In this document: piece after piece, positions 43,008 through 54,912 of the stretch
Layout of the letters: the number at the start of each line of letters is the position of its first letter
How positions within the stretch are numbered: position 1 is the stretch's first letter
Assembly: GCA_963705515.1 (NCBI GenBank)
Contig: CAVPJV010000008.1
Coordinates: forward strand, 124,001 to 188,000
Direction of reading: 5' to 3'
Origin: Gaiellasilicea sp963705515
GTDB lineage: Bacteria; Actinomycetota; Thermoleophilia; Gaiellales; Gaiellaceae
Length of the DNA: 64,000 bases
The notes under the pieces: generated by a model
Databases searched by the model: none
What the model saw: only the letters and a program-made list of their open reading frames with translations
Told to the model about the DNA's origin: nothing
Made by a program: the position numbers and the translations under genes

Positions 43008-45598
43008 GCGTGCCTCCCGGCCCGGACCAGGTGCGGCACGGCGGCCAGGGCGGCGGGCGAGTCCTTCATCGGCAGCCTCGTCCGCCTGATCCCGTCGAAG
43101 GCGGCCAGCGCGCCGGCGACCGCCGCGGCGATCGGCACGAGCGACGCCTCGCCGAGCCCCTTCGCGCCGTACGGGCCTTCGGGCTGCGGCTCCTCGACGA
43201 GGATGCACTCGATCTCGGGCAGCCCGGTCGGCGGGATCAGGTGGAGTGACTTCAGCGTCTCCGTGACGGGCACGCCGCCCTCCAGTACGAACTCCTCCGA
43301 GAGGGCGTGGCCGAGGCCCATGTGCACGCCGCCCTCGATCTGGCCCTCGACCAGGAGCGGGTTGATCGCCTTGCCGACGTCGTGGGCGGCGATCACCTTC
43401 TCGAGCCGACCCTCGTCGTCGAGCGTGACGACCTGCGTCGCCCAGCCGTAGGCGAAGTGGGTGACCGGCTCGTCGGCCTCGGCGGCGGTCGTCCAGTCGA
43501 CCACGAACTCGCCGGCGAACTCGCGCCCCGCCAGCGAGGCGAGCGGTTGTCCGTCGCGGGCGGCGTTCAGCTTCCGGGCCGCGTCGATCACCGCGTTGCC
43601 GCCGAGCACGGTCGAGCGCGAGGCGGTCGTCTGGCCGGTGTCGAGCTCGCGCTCGGTGTCGACGACGACGTGCACGAGCTCCGGTGCGAGCTCGAGCTCC
43701 TGGCAGGCGATCTGGCGCAGGACGGTGTCGACGCCCTGCCCCATCTCGGTCCACGAGTGGAAGAGGGTGAGCGAGCCGTCGCGCTCGGGTCGCAGGAGCG
43801 CACGCCCGTATTCGGTGACGCCGTTGCCGATCCCCGTGTTCTTGACGCCGCAGGCGATGCCGGCGTATCGCGCCCCAAGGTAGGCGTCCCGCACCGCCAG
43901 GAGGGTCTGCTTCAGGCCTACGCCGAGGCCGAGCAGCTGGCCGGTGCCGAAGCGGTCGCCGGCCTCGAGCGCATTGCGCCAGCGGATCTCCCAGCCGTCG
44001 AGGCCGACGCTCTCGGCGAGCAGGTCGATCACGCCCTCGAGGGCGAAGTTCGTCTGGTTTACGCCGAAGCCGCGCATCGCACCGCAGGGCGGGTTGTTCG
44101 TGTAGACCGCCTTCGCCTCGACGTCGACGTTCGGCACGCGGTAGGCGCCGCAGGCGTGCCCGGCGGCGCGCTCGAGCACCTTGTCGCCGACGCTCGCGTA
44201 CGCGCCGGTGTCGCCGACGATCCGAGCCCGCACTGCGGCGAGCTGGCCGTGGTCGTCGCAGCCGGCCGTGAACTCGAGCCACATCGGGTGGCGCTTGGGG
44301 TGGAAGCGCAGGCTCTCCTTGCGGCTGAGAGTGACGAGCACGGGCCGCGCCGTCGTCAGCGCCAGGAGTGCCGCGTGGCACTGGACGTCGAGATCCTCCT
44401 TGCCCCCGAACGCGCCGCCCGTCGAGACCTGGGTGACCCGGACATCGTCGGCCGGCACGCCCAGGAAGGACGCGATCTGACGCCGGTCCTCCCACGCGCC
44501 CTGGCCCTGCGAGTACACGTGCAGCGATCCCTCGCCGGCGGGGACGGCCAGGGACGACTCGGGCTCGAGGAAGGCGTGCTCGATCGCCTGCGTGCGGAAG
44601 GTCTCGGAGACGACATGGGCGGCGCCGGCGAGCGCCTCGTCGACGTCGCCCTGCTGGACCCTCGAGATCGAGAGCACGTTCCCGCGCTCGTGCAGCCGCG
44701 GCGCGCGCGGCTCCATCGCCTCGAAGGGGTCGGTCACCGGCTCGAGGACCTCGTAGTCGACGTCGACGAGGGCGGCCGCCTCGCGCGCGGCCCGGCGGGT
44801 GTCCGCCGCGACCGCGGCGAGCACGTCTCCCACGTAGGCGGTCGTCTCCCCCTCGGCGACGAACTGGCGCCAGTCCTGCGTCAACAAGCCCTGTGTCCGC
44901 TCGCCCGGCACGTCCGCCGCCGTCACGACGGCGACGACGCCCGGATGGGCGAGCGCCCGCGACGTGTCGATCCGAAGGACGCGCGCCCGCGGATGCTCGG
45001 AGAACCGCAGCGCCCCGTGGAGCATCCCGGGCGCGACCAGGTCGCCGACGAACTCTGCGTCCCCGAGTGCGAGCTCGGGCCCCCGGTAGCGCGCCGAGCG
45101 CGAGCCGACGTGCCCGTTCAGCTCGGGCAGCGGCCGCGGCTCGCCGCGCCGGGCCGCGGCGACCAGCTCGATCGCGTCGAGGATCTTCACGTAGCCCGTG
45201 CAGCGACAGAGATTGCCGAGCAGCGCGTGCGCGATCTCCTCGCGCGAGGGCTCCGGGTTCTTCGTCAGCAGCGCCTCCGCCTTCATCACGATGCCCGGCG
45301 AGCAGAAGCCGCACTGGGATGCGCCTGCGGCGGTGAAGCACTCGGCCCAGAGCTGCCTGCTCTCCTGCGAGAGCCCGTCCTGCGTGACGATCTCCTTGCC
45401 CTCGGCGCGGGTGGCCTTCTGCGCGCAGGAGACGACAGCCCTGCCGTCGACGATCACCGTGCAGGCGCCGCACGAGCCCTCCGGCGCGCAGCCGTCCTTC
45501 AGCGAGCGCAGGCCGAGGTCGTCGCGAAGCAGCTCGAGCAGGCTCTGCTCCTCCGCCGGCTCCGCGACGACCGTCGCGCCGTTGAGCGTGAGCTCCAT
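43004..45598 (-). CDS. Fused [2Fe-2S]/molybdopterin xanthine dehydrogenase (XdhD-like), copy 2
   Basis: An 864-residue second copy with the same layout as the one at 37216 but clearly diverged. Clusters: C37, C43, C46, C58 and the SQCGFCSPG plus NLCRCTGYVK motifs. Mo domain: RYRGPELALGDAEFVGDL, TGGAFGGKEDLDVQC, NPPCGAMRGFGVNQ, HSWTEMGQGVDTVLRQ and the active-site Glu in GAKGLGEASLVP. The MGQGV loop is the standard xanthine-oxidase-family cofactor contact; copy 1 has VDAGHGLST there. The two probably act on different intermediates. ATG start, 2 bases after the carbamoyltransferase stop. Confidence 0.9.
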   Translation of the reverse strand: MELTLNGATVVAEPAEEQSLLELLRDDLGLRSLKDGCAPEGSCGACTVIVDGRAVVSCAQKATRAEGKEIVTQDGLSQESRQLWAECFTAAGASQCGFCSPGIVMKAEALLTKNPEPSREEIAHALLGNLCRCTGYVKILDAIELVAAARRGEPRPLPELNGHVGSRSARYRGPELALGDAEFVGDLVAPGMLHGALRFSEHPRARVLRIDTSRALAHPGVVAVVTAADVPGERTQGLLTQDWRQFVAEGETTAYVGDVLAAVAADTRRAAREAAALVDVDYEVLEPVTDPFEAMEPRAPRLHERGNVLSISRVQQGDVDEALAGAAHVVSETFRTQAIEHAFLEPESSLAVPAGEGSLHVYSQGQGAWEDRRQIASFLGVPADDVRVTQVSTGGAFGGKEDLDVQCHAALLALTTARPVLVTLSRKESLRFHPKRHPMWLEFTAGCDDHGQLAAVRARIVGDTGAYASVGDKVLERAAGHACGAYRVPNVDVEAKAVYTNNPPCGAMRGFGVNQTNFALEGVIDLLAESVGLDGWEIRWRNALEAGDRFGTGQLLGLGVGLKQTLLAVRDAYLGARYAGIACGVKNTGIGNGVTEYGRALLRPERDGSLTLFHSWTEMGQGVDTVLRQIACQELELAPELVHVVVDTERELDTGQTTASRSTVLGGNAVIDAARKLNAARDGQPLASLAGREFAGEFVVDWTTAAEADEPVTHFAYGWATQVVTLDDEGRLEKVIAAHDVGKAINPLLVEGQIEGGVHMGLGHALSEEFVLEGGVPVTETLKSLHLIPPTGLPEIECILVEEPQPEGPYGAKGLGEASLVPIAAAVAGALAAFDGIRRTRLPMKDSPAALAAVPHLVRAGRHA

Positions 45599-46501
45599 GC
45601 CTACTCCACGGCCCCGAGGACGAGGGCCAGCAGCGCCATCCGCAGCACGACGCCGTTGAACGCCTCCTGCCAGTAGCGGGCGTGCCGCGTGGCGTCGACG
45701 TCCGCGGGCAGCTCGTCCATGCGCGGCAGGCTGTGGAGGATGATCGAGCCCGGCTTCGCCTTCTCGCGTAGCAGCTCGCGCGTGACGCGGTAGACCGCCG
45801 GAGTCGTCGCGACGCCGCCCTTGCCGCGCTCCTCGCGGGAGGCCGTGTAGTCGGCCTGGACGACCGGCTCCATGTAGATCACGTCGCACTCGGAGATCAC
45901 GTCCTCAACCGAGTCGGCCTGCTCGTAGAGCACGTTCCGCTCGTTCAGCTCGAGCTCGAACTCGGGGAGGAGCGACATGTCCGGCGGCGAGACGACGTAC
46001 GCCTTCGCGTCGAACTGCGAGAGCGCGTAGAGGATCGAGTGCATCGTCCGCATGCGCATGTCGCCGACGAGGAGGTAGGTGAGGCCGTCGAGCCGCCCGA
46101 GCTCCTTCGATGTCGTGTAGAGGTCGGTCAGGACCTGGGTCGGGTGCTCGCCCCAGCCGTCGCCGCAGTTGATCACCGGCACCGAGGCCCACTTGGCCGC
46201 CTCCGCCGGCGCGCCCTGCTGGAAGTGGCGCATGGCGATGACGTCGCCGTAGTACTCGAGCATGTGCACCGTGTCCTTGATCGACTCCTGGTAGAAGTCG
46301 CCGGCCCGGGTCATCTTCGAGTCCGAGAACCCGAGCACGTGGCCGCCGAGCCGGTGCATGGCCGCCTCGGTCGCGAGCCGGGTGCGCGTGCTCGGCTGGT
46401 AGAAGGCCGTCAGCAGCGTCTTGTCGGTCAGCAGGTCGCCATTCCGCCTGCTCTTCGCGAGCGGCGCCAGCTCGTCGCAGACCTCGAAGACGCGCTCGAA
46501 G

Positions 46502-49402
<2,901 letters not shown>

Positions 49403-49497
49403 GCAGCCTCCTGCTGTCGCCTGCCTCAACCCTAGGAGCAGTGCGCGGGTGTGACTTCGGGCCTTTCACGCAGAGTCGATCCGGGGAAGCCCGCAAC

Positions 49498-49530
49498 TTG
49501 GCGTGGGCTGCGGGGGGAAGCCGCTACTAT
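49498..49530 (+). promoter_or_regulatory. Possible tRNA-Phe promoter
   Basis: TACTAT at 49525-49530 is a good -10 box, 14 bases before the tRNA. TTGGCG at 49498-49503 is the best -35 candidate but the 21-base spacing is too long for a strong promoter, so only the -10 element is convincing. Confidence 0.4.
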
Positions 49531-49543
49531 CGATCCGCTGCGA

Positions 49544-49616
49544 GGCGAGGTAGCTCAGTTGGTAGAGCACACGGCTGAAAACCGTGGTGTCGCCGGTTCA
49601 AGTCCGGCCCTCGCCA
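49544..49616 (+). tRNA. tRNA-Phe (GAA anticodon)
   Basis: A complete 73-base cloverleaf. Acceptor arms GGCGAGG and CCTCGCC pair fully, followed by discriminator A; the D arm is GCTC/GAGC, the anticodon stem CACGG/CCGTG holds the loop CTGAAAA (anticodon GAA), and the T arm is GCCGG/CCGGC around TTCAAGT. CCA is not encoded. It is the only tRNA in the window and lies next to a stretch of gene fragments. Confidence 0.97.
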
Positions 49617-49674
49617 TCCGGGAGTGTCCGATCAACTCTCCGAAGAATTCAGGTGAGGGGACTCCAAGTAGTGA

Positions 49675-49711
49675 CGCGGGGGTCGGTAGCCGATGTGGCA
49701 CCGGCCCCGCG
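49675..49711. terminator. Hairpin after tRNA-Phe
   Basis: CGCGGGG (49675-49681) pairs with CCCCGCG (49705-49711), with a partly self-complementary 23-base loop (GGTC..., GGCACC). No T-tract. It lies between the tRNA and the end of the convergent LuxR fragment and could serve both. The rest of 49617-49743 shows nothing I recognise. Confidence 0.4.
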
Positions 49712-49743
49712 GCTCTCTTCGGGCGAAGTCCCACCAGGCTCAG

Positions 49744-50043
49744 CTATTCGCCCGGCTGGACGAGCCCTGACTCGTACGCAGCGACGACCGCCTGTGTTCG
49801 ATCGCGGAGATTCAGCTTCTGTAGGAGATGCGCTACGTGCGTCTTCACAGTGTGCTCGCTGAGAACGAGAGACGCTGCAATCTCCCTGTTTGAGAGACCC
49901 TGGGCCACCAAGCGCAATATCTCGAGTTCCCGCACTGTCAGTTCGGTGAGGTTGGGAGGTGACGTCGGCTCGGATCGGCGTACAAAGGCAGCGATCAGTC
50001 GGCGGGTCACGGAGGGCGCAAAAAGCGATCCGCCCTGGGCCAC
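49744..50043 (-). pseudogene. NarL/LuxR response regulator, C-terminal fragment
   Basis: The 99 residues comprise only the linker (GGSLFAPSVTRRLIAAFVRR) and the LuxR helix-turn-helix (LTVRELEILRLVAQGLSNREI, then VLSEHTVKTHVAHLLQKLNL). The REC receiver domain that should precede it is missing: upstream of 50043 the sequence turns into an unrelated fragment on the other strand. GTG could start translation of the DNA-binding domain alone. A whole gene would be about 215 residues. It looks like one side of a deletion or misjoin. Confidence 0.82.
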
Positions 50044-50228
50044 TGGTTCGGGAAAATCGAGTCCACGGGGCGGGCGCCCAACACCCCGCCGCCGTTGACG
50101 CTCTCGGTGCGATGCAGTCGATCCCGAACGGCACCTCCGTCTTTCTCACGGTCAACCTCGAGGCCGGCCGGAAGTACCACCTCGTCGATGACGAGTCGGG
50201 CGTCGAAGCAACGTTCACGCCGAGTTGA
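50044..50228 (+). pseudogene. C-terminal fragment, possibly of a cupredoxin-like protein
   Basis: An open stretch ending at TGA 50228 reads MQSIPNGTSVFLTVNLEAGR, then YHLVDDESGVEATFTPS. The short beta-strand pattern after a 'PNGTSVFLTVNLEAG' turn resembles the end of plastocyanin-like domains, but the diagnostic Cys/His/Met are not in it, so the identity is weak. No start codon or 5' part exists; the fragment begins where the LuxR fragment also begins, back to back. A GC-rich hairpin follows the stop. Confidence 0.45.
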
Positions 50229-50243
50229 GGCTTGTCAATCTTT

Positions 50244-50269
50244 GCCGGGCGGGCACTGGCTCGCCCGGC
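50244..50269 (+). terminator. Hairpin after the fragment gene
   Basis: GCCGGGCG and CGCCCGGC form a perfect 8-base stem with a 10-base loop, 16 bases after the TGA at 50228. It has no T-tract but suits a terminator in this GC-rich genome. The remaining sequence to 50410 contains no convincing gene. Confidence 0.5.
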
Positions 50270-50410
50270 CGAGGCAAACGATGCTTGTGCTGCTTGCCAC
50301 AGAGTTTCACCGCTGAGTGCGTTAATTACGAGCTCGGCCGGGCGATCCGCGATTCGGCAGCCCAGGCGACCCCGGCGATTTATTCGGACACGCCCACTGT
50401 CCATGTGCGT

Positions 50411-50446
50411 CGCGAAGATCCCTGAAGGGGCCGCTGGCGCGGCCCG
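50411..50446. repeat. Dispersed repeat R2, copy 2
   Basis: Starts with the same 25 bases as copy 1 at 6855-6889 (CGCGAAGATCCCTGAAGGGG plus CCGCT) and ends in GCGCGGCCCG. It lies 28 bases before the GTG of the PEP-mutase-family gene, inside the only long non-coding stretch of the window. Confidence 0.75.
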
Positions 50447-50473
50447 ACCTGTCACTCCGCGTAGGCTTGACGT

Positions 50474-51265
50474 GTGAACGATCAGCGGCACATGCGGTTC
50501 CGCGAGCTGCACGCCGACGGGATCTTCGTGATGCCGAACCCGTGGGACGTCGGCTCCGCCAAGCTGCTGGCCTCGATGGGGTTCGAAGCGCTCGCGACGA
50601 CGAGCGCCGGCCTCGCCTGGTCGCTCGGCAAGCTGGACATGCAGGTGACGCGCGACGAGCTCGTCGCACACGTCGCTCGCATCGCCGAGGCAACGGCGCT
50701 GCCGCTCAACGTCGACAGCGAACGCTGCTTCCCCGACGAGCCCGGCGGCGTCGCCAAGACCGTGCGCCTACTCGCCGACGCCGGCGCGGCCGGCTGCTCG
50801 ATCGAGGACTACGACCCGGCGAAGGACGCGATCGAGCCGCTCGAGATCGCGACGGAGCGTGTGGCGATCGCGGCCGAGGCAGCCCCGCTCGTTCTCACCG
50901 CCCGCGCTGAGAACCATCTCCACGGCGTCGACGACCTCGACGACACGATCGCGCGGCTCGTCGCGTATCGGGACGCGGGTGCGGATGTCGTCTACGCGCC
51001 GGGCCTCCGTGACCTCGCCGCGATCGCGAGAGTCGTCGGGGAGGTCGGCGTGCCGGTGAACGTGCTCGCGCTGCCGGTCGGCCCGAGCGTGTCGGAGCTC
51101 GCCGCCGCCGGCGTCCGGCGCGTCTCCACCGGAGGTGCTCTCGCGCGCGCCGCGTACGGCGCTCTGCTCGCTGGCGCGGCGGAGCTGCGCGATCAGGGCA
51201 CGTCGCGTTACAGCGAGTGGGGTGCGGCGGCCGACGCGCTCAAGGGAGCGTTCGGGCGCCGGTAG
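50474..51265 (+). CDS. Isocitrate lyase / PEP mutase family enzyme
   Basis: A 263-residue TIM-barrel enzyme acting on a 2-hydroxy- or phosphono-carboxylate by C-C or P-C bond cleavage. Motifs: MPNPWDVGSAKLLASMGFEALATTSAG, LPLNVDSERCF (metal-binding Asp and Glu), GAAGCSIEDYDP, LTARAENHL and VPVNVLALPV. The KKCGH active-site loop of isocitrate lyase is absent, so it is one of the many oxaloacetate-hydrolase or methylisocitrate-lyase-like members. GTG start 28 bases after a dispersed repeat. fumC follows 11 bases after its stop, so they may share a transcript. Confidence 0.86.
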   Translation: MNDQRHMRFRELHADGIFVMPNPWDVGSAKLLASMGFEALATTSAGLAWSLGKLDMQVTRDELVAHVARIAEATALPLNVDSERCFPDEPGGVAKTVRLLADAGAAGCSIEDYDPAKDAIEPLEIATERVAIAAEAAPLVLTARAENHLHGVDDLDDTIARLVAYRDAGADVVYAPGLRDLAAIARVVGEVGVPVNVLALPVGPSVSELAAAGVRRVSTGGALARAAYGALLAGAAELRDQGTSRYSEWGAAADALKGAFGRR

Positions 51266-51276
51266 ACTTCCGACTC

Positions 51277-52605
51277 GTGAGCACCGAGACGGAGCGGGAG
51301 CTTTGGGGCGGCGAGACGCGCAAGGCGGTCGCCAACTTCCCCGTCTCCGGCGAGCCGATCCCGGTGCCCGTGGCGCGCTGGCTCGGGCGGATCAAGGCTG
51401 CAGCCGCCCGCGCGAACGCCGGGCTCGGCCTGCTCGACGCCGACAAAGCTGAGCGGATCGCCGCCGCCGGCGACGCGATCGCCAAGGGCGAGCACGACGA
51501 CCAGTTCCCGATCGACGTCTTCCAGACCGGGTCGGGCACGAGCTCGAACATGAATGCGAACGAGGTGATCGCCTCGCTCGCGGGCGAGGACGTGCACGCG
51601 AACGACGACGTCAACATGGGCCAGAGCTCGAACGACGTCTTCCCGTCGGCCGTCCACCTCGCCGCGCTCGGCGAGCTCGAGCACGACCTGCTGCCGGCGC
51701 TGGAGACGCTCGCCGCGTCGCTCGAGGCGAAGGCCAAGGCGTTCGACGACGTGGTCAAGTCCGGCCGCACGCATCTGATGGACGCGGTGCCCGTGACGCT
51801 CGGCCAGGAGTTCGGCGGCTACGCCGCCCAGGTGCGCGAGGGAATCGAGCGCGTCCGCGACACGCGCAAGCGCCTCGGTCAGATCCCGCTCGGCGGCACC
51901 GCCGTCGGCACTGGCCTGAACACGCATCCCGACTTCGCCGCGAAGGTGCGCGAGCTGCTCGCCGCCGATACCGGCCTCCACATCTCGCCGCCGGCCGACC
52001 CCTTCGAGGCCCAGGCCGCCCGCGACGGTCTCGTCGAGGCGTCGGGCGCGCTCAAGGTCGTCGCCGTCAGCCTGACGAAGATCGCGAACGACCTTCGCCT
52101 GATGGGCTCCGGTCCGCGCGCGGGCCTCGCCGAGCTCTTCCTGCCCGAGCTTCAGAAGGGCAGCTCGATCATGCCCGGCAAGGTAAATCCGGTCATCCCC
52201 GAGGTCGTCACGCAGGTCGCGGCGCAGGTGATCGGCAACGACCAGGCGATCACGGTCGGCGGCCTCCAGGGCCACTTCGAGCTGAACGTCTTCATCCCAA
52301 TGATGGCGCGCAACCTGCTCGGTTCGATCAAGCTGCTCGCCGCCGCTTCGCGGCTGCTTGCGGAGAAGTGCGTCGACGGGATCGAGGCGAACCGGGAGCA
52401 GAACGAGCGCTACGCCGAGCTGACGCTTTCCGCCGCGACGGCGCTGAACCCCCATATTGGGTACGACAAGGCGTCGGAGATCGTCAAGACTGCGGCAGCG
52501 TCGGGACGATCCCTCCGTGACGTCGCGCGCGAGGAGGGAGTCGACGCCGCCACGCTCGACGAGGCGCTCGACTACCGCAAGATGGCGAAGCCGCACGACG
52601 GCTAG
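51277..52605 (+). CDS. fumC: Fumarate hydratase, class II
   Basis: Interconverts fumarate and malate in the TCA cycle. The 442-residue protein has the class II signatures TGSGTSSNMNANEVIA, MGQSSNDVFPSAVH, SGRTHLMDAVPVTLGQEF, GGTAVGTGLNTHPDF and the catalytic loop GSSIMPGKVNPVIPE. Aspartase shares this fold; the GGTAVGTGLN segment and the length favour fumarase. GTG 51277 is taken because the frame upstream overlaps the previous gene without similarity. No Shine-Dalgarno is evident. Confidence 0.92.
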   Translation: MSTETERELWGGETRKAVANFPVSGEPIPVPVARWLGRIKAAAARANAGLGLLDADKAERIAAAGDAIAKGEHDDQFPIDVFQTGSGTSSNMNANEVIASLAGEDVHANDDVNMGQSSNDVFPSAVHLAALGELEHDLLPALETLAASLEAKAKAFDDVVKSGRTHLMDAVPVTLGQEFGGYAAQVREGIERVRDTRKRLGQIPLGGTAVGTGLNTHPDFAAKVRELLAADTGLHISPPADPFEAQAARDGLVEASGALKVVAVSLTKIANDLRLMGSGPRAGLAELFLPELQKGSSIMPGKVNPVIPEVVTQVAAQVIGNDQAITVGGLQGHFELNVFIPMMARNLLGSIKLLAAASRLLAEKCVDGIEANREQNERYAELTLSAATALNPHIGYDKASEIVKTAAASGRSLRDVAREEGVDAATLDEALDYRKMAKPHDG

Positions 52606-52722
52606 TTCTCGTTTTGCGGTAAGTTACCCACAGTCTTTGCATTCCTCCTTTTTCTGAGTACGCTGAGCGAGTCCCAGGCGCCGCACCTGAACGCGGTGAC
52701 GACTCGATTCAGGGAGGAACTC

Positions 52723-54912
52723 GTGAGAAGAGGAGTGTTTTCGCTTGCGCTGGCCGCCTTCGCGCTCGCCGTGCCGGCGACCGCGCTCGCGGACGACACG
52801 CTCGGCGACGTGATCCACGTCGGGGACGGCAAGGTCGCTGTCCCGTCCTCGAGCCCCGTCATGCCGACAACGAACCGCGCCGCCCGCGCCGGTGCCAAAG
52901 CTGCCGCAGACGCGAGCCCGCCGCTCGGCACGACGAGGTTCTGGCCGCTGATCGACTTCACCACGGGCGGCCCCGACTTCGAGGAGTTCACGCTGCGAGC
53001 CGTCGGCGCGAAGGTCGAGATCTGGGTCTCGAACTCGATCGACTTCCCGGCCGGCGACTGCCGCAACGACGGCGTCCGGAACGTGATCACCGACGCGCAG
53101 TCGACCTACTTCGCCGGGCAGTTCGACGGGAACATGTACCCAAAGCTCTCCGCCGCGTACAGCACGCCGCCCTCGCGCGACGGCACGGGCGGACTGCTCG
53201 AGCAGCTCGGGATCGTCCCGCCCGGTTACTACGCCGGCCCCGGTGACAAGGTCGTCACGCTCGTCGCGAACTTCAAGGACGAGAACTACACCGACATCGA
53301 GTTCCCGTCCTATGTCGCCGGCTACCACTCGGGCGACATCAACGGCTTCGTCAACCGCAACGTCATGTCGGTCGACGCCTACGACTGGGCGCACCGGACG
53401 GGAGCGAACCCGCCGAACGAGACCTCGACCGATCTCTGCTCGAACCGGCCGGCGCAGCCGTTCAAGTACGAGGCCGTCTTCGCGCACGAGTACCAGCACC
53501 TGCTCGAGTACTGGGCGAGCCCCGGCGAGCTGACCTGGATCGACGAGGGTCTCGCCGACTACGCGATCACCCTCACGGGCTACGGCTTCCCGGCCCGCTC
53601 GATCTTCGAGACCGGCTACGAAGGCCACATTCAGACCTTCCTCGGCTGGAAGGCGCTGCAGACGCCCGCGAATCAGATCCCGCAGCCCAAGGGCGGCGCC
53701 GAGAACTCGCTCACGCTCTGGGACGACCAGGGTGGGCTCGAGACGCTGGCCGACTACGGCGCCGCGTGGACGTTCATGGAGTTCATCGCCGACCGGTACG
53801 GCGTGCAGTTCATGACCGACCTGCACAACGAGGACGGGAAGGGGTTGAAGGGTTTCCAGGCCGTTCTCGACAAGTACCTGACGGGCGACAAGGCGATGGA
53901 CGTGATCCACGACTGGGCCGCCATGGTCGCGCTCGACAAGGAGCTCGACGACGGGGCGCGCCTGCTCGGCTTCGTCCGGGAGTCGCGCTACCAGACGAAG
54001 AACCTGAACTCGTCGATCTACTGGGAGAACCCGGAGTCGTACTCGACCCCGGGGGCGCCGCCGAACGGGTCGGACTACGTCCAGCTCCGCGACGCGAAGG
54101 GGAAGCCGTTCTCGTCGAGCAAGATCCGCTCGATCGAGTTCTCGAGCCCGGCGAAGCACGCTCCGGCGCCGCTGGAGTGGACGTCGGTCTCGGTCGCCGG
54201 CGACGCAGTCCTCTCGGCCGGAGCGGTCGACAACGCAGACCGTTCGATCATCCGCTCCGTGGCCGTGCCGGCGAGCGGCGACCGGACGCTCACGTTCGAC
54301 ACGCGCTACGGCCTCGAGACCGAGTGGGACTTCTCGTTCGTCCAGGTCTCGACCGACGACGGGCTGACGTGGACGAGCCTCGCGAACGCGAGCACGACCG
54401 ACGTCCACGACCCCTCGGCGGCACCGCAGATCGTCGAGCAGCTGCCGGGCTTCAACGGCGACGCGGACTGGCACGCCGAGTCGTTCGACCTCGCGGCGTA
54501 CGCCGGCAAGACGGTGCTGATCCGGTTCCGCCTGATGACCGACGGGGCCACGCTCGGCAACGGCGGTGCGATCGAGGCCGGCTGGCAGGTGGACGACGTC
54601 AAGGTCGGCGGCGTGCTCGTCTCCGACGGCGCGCTCGCCGGCTGGGGCACTGAGGCCCCGCCGATCGCCGGCTACACGCTGCAGCTGATCAGCATCGGCG
54701 CGAAGAACGGGAAGCGCGCAACGCTCGTGCAGGTACCGCTGAAGAGCGGTCGCACCTACTCGCTCGACGCGAAGTGGCTCTTCCGGTTCCTGCTCGGCAA
54801 GGACGCGGAGACCGTCGCGATGCTCGTCATGTACGACGAGCCGACCGAGTCGATCAGCCGCTACGCCCCGTACTCGCTGAAGGTGAACGGGGTCCTGCAG
54901 CCGGGGGGCTAG
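52723..54912 (+). CDS. Secreted zinc metalloprotease with C-terminal MAM-like region
   Basis: A 729-residue exported protease. The GTG at 52723 follows AGGGAGGA by four bases and gives a classic signal peptide (RRGVFSLALAAFALAVPATALA). The catalytic zinc motif is HEYQHLLEY, with WIDEGLADYA downstream giving the third ligand, as in M30-like gluzincins. The region around 500-620 (LTFDTRYGLETEWDFSFVQV, GWQVDDVKVGG) resembles the immune-inhibitor-A type beta-sandwich that binds substrate. Should act outside the cell on proteins. Monocistronic, ending at a strong hairpin. Confidence 0.87.
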   Translation: MRRGVFSLALAAFALAVPATALADDTLGDVIHVGDGKVAVPSSSPVMPTTNRAARAGAKAAADASPPLGTTRFWPLIDFTTGGPDFEEFTLRAVGAKVEIWVSNSIDFPAGDCRNDGVRNVITDAQSTYFAGQFDGNMYPKLSAAYSTPPSRDGTGGLLEQLGIVPPGYYAGPGDKVVTLVANFKDENYTDIEFPSYVAGYHSGDINGFVNRNVMSVDAYDWAHRTGANPPNETSTDLCSNRPAQPFKYEAVFAHEYQHLLEYWASPGELTWIDEGLADYAITLTGYGFPARSIFETGYEGHIQTFLGWKALQTPANQIPQPKGGAENSLTLWDDQGGLETLADYGAAWTFMEFIADRYGVQFMTDLHNEDGKGLKGFQAVLDKYLTGDKAMDVIHDWAAMVALDKELDDGARLLGFVRESRYQTKNLNSSIYWENPESYSTPGAPPNGSDYVQLRDAKGKPFSSSKIRSIEFSSPAKHAPAPLEWTSVSVAGDAVLSAGAVDNADRSIIRSVAVPASGDRTLTFDTRYGLETEWDFSFVQVSTDDGLTWTSLANASTTDVHDPSAAPQIVEQLPGFNGDADWHAESFDLAAYAGKTVLIRFRLMTDGATLGNGGAIEAGWQVDDVKVGGVLVSDGALAGWGTEAPPIAGYTLQLISIGAKNGKRATLVQVPLKSGRTYSLDAKWLFRFLLGKDAETVAMLVMYDEPTESISRYAPYSLKVNGVLQPGG

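Noticed and set aside
43307..45676. A 789-codon plus-strand open frame
   Set aside because: Exact antisense of the second XDH gene; composition typical of a shadow frame.
49544..50473. An integrase-type attachment site from tRNA-Phe
   Set aside because: No second copy of the tRNA 3' end and no integrase were seen in the window, so no att site is annotated.
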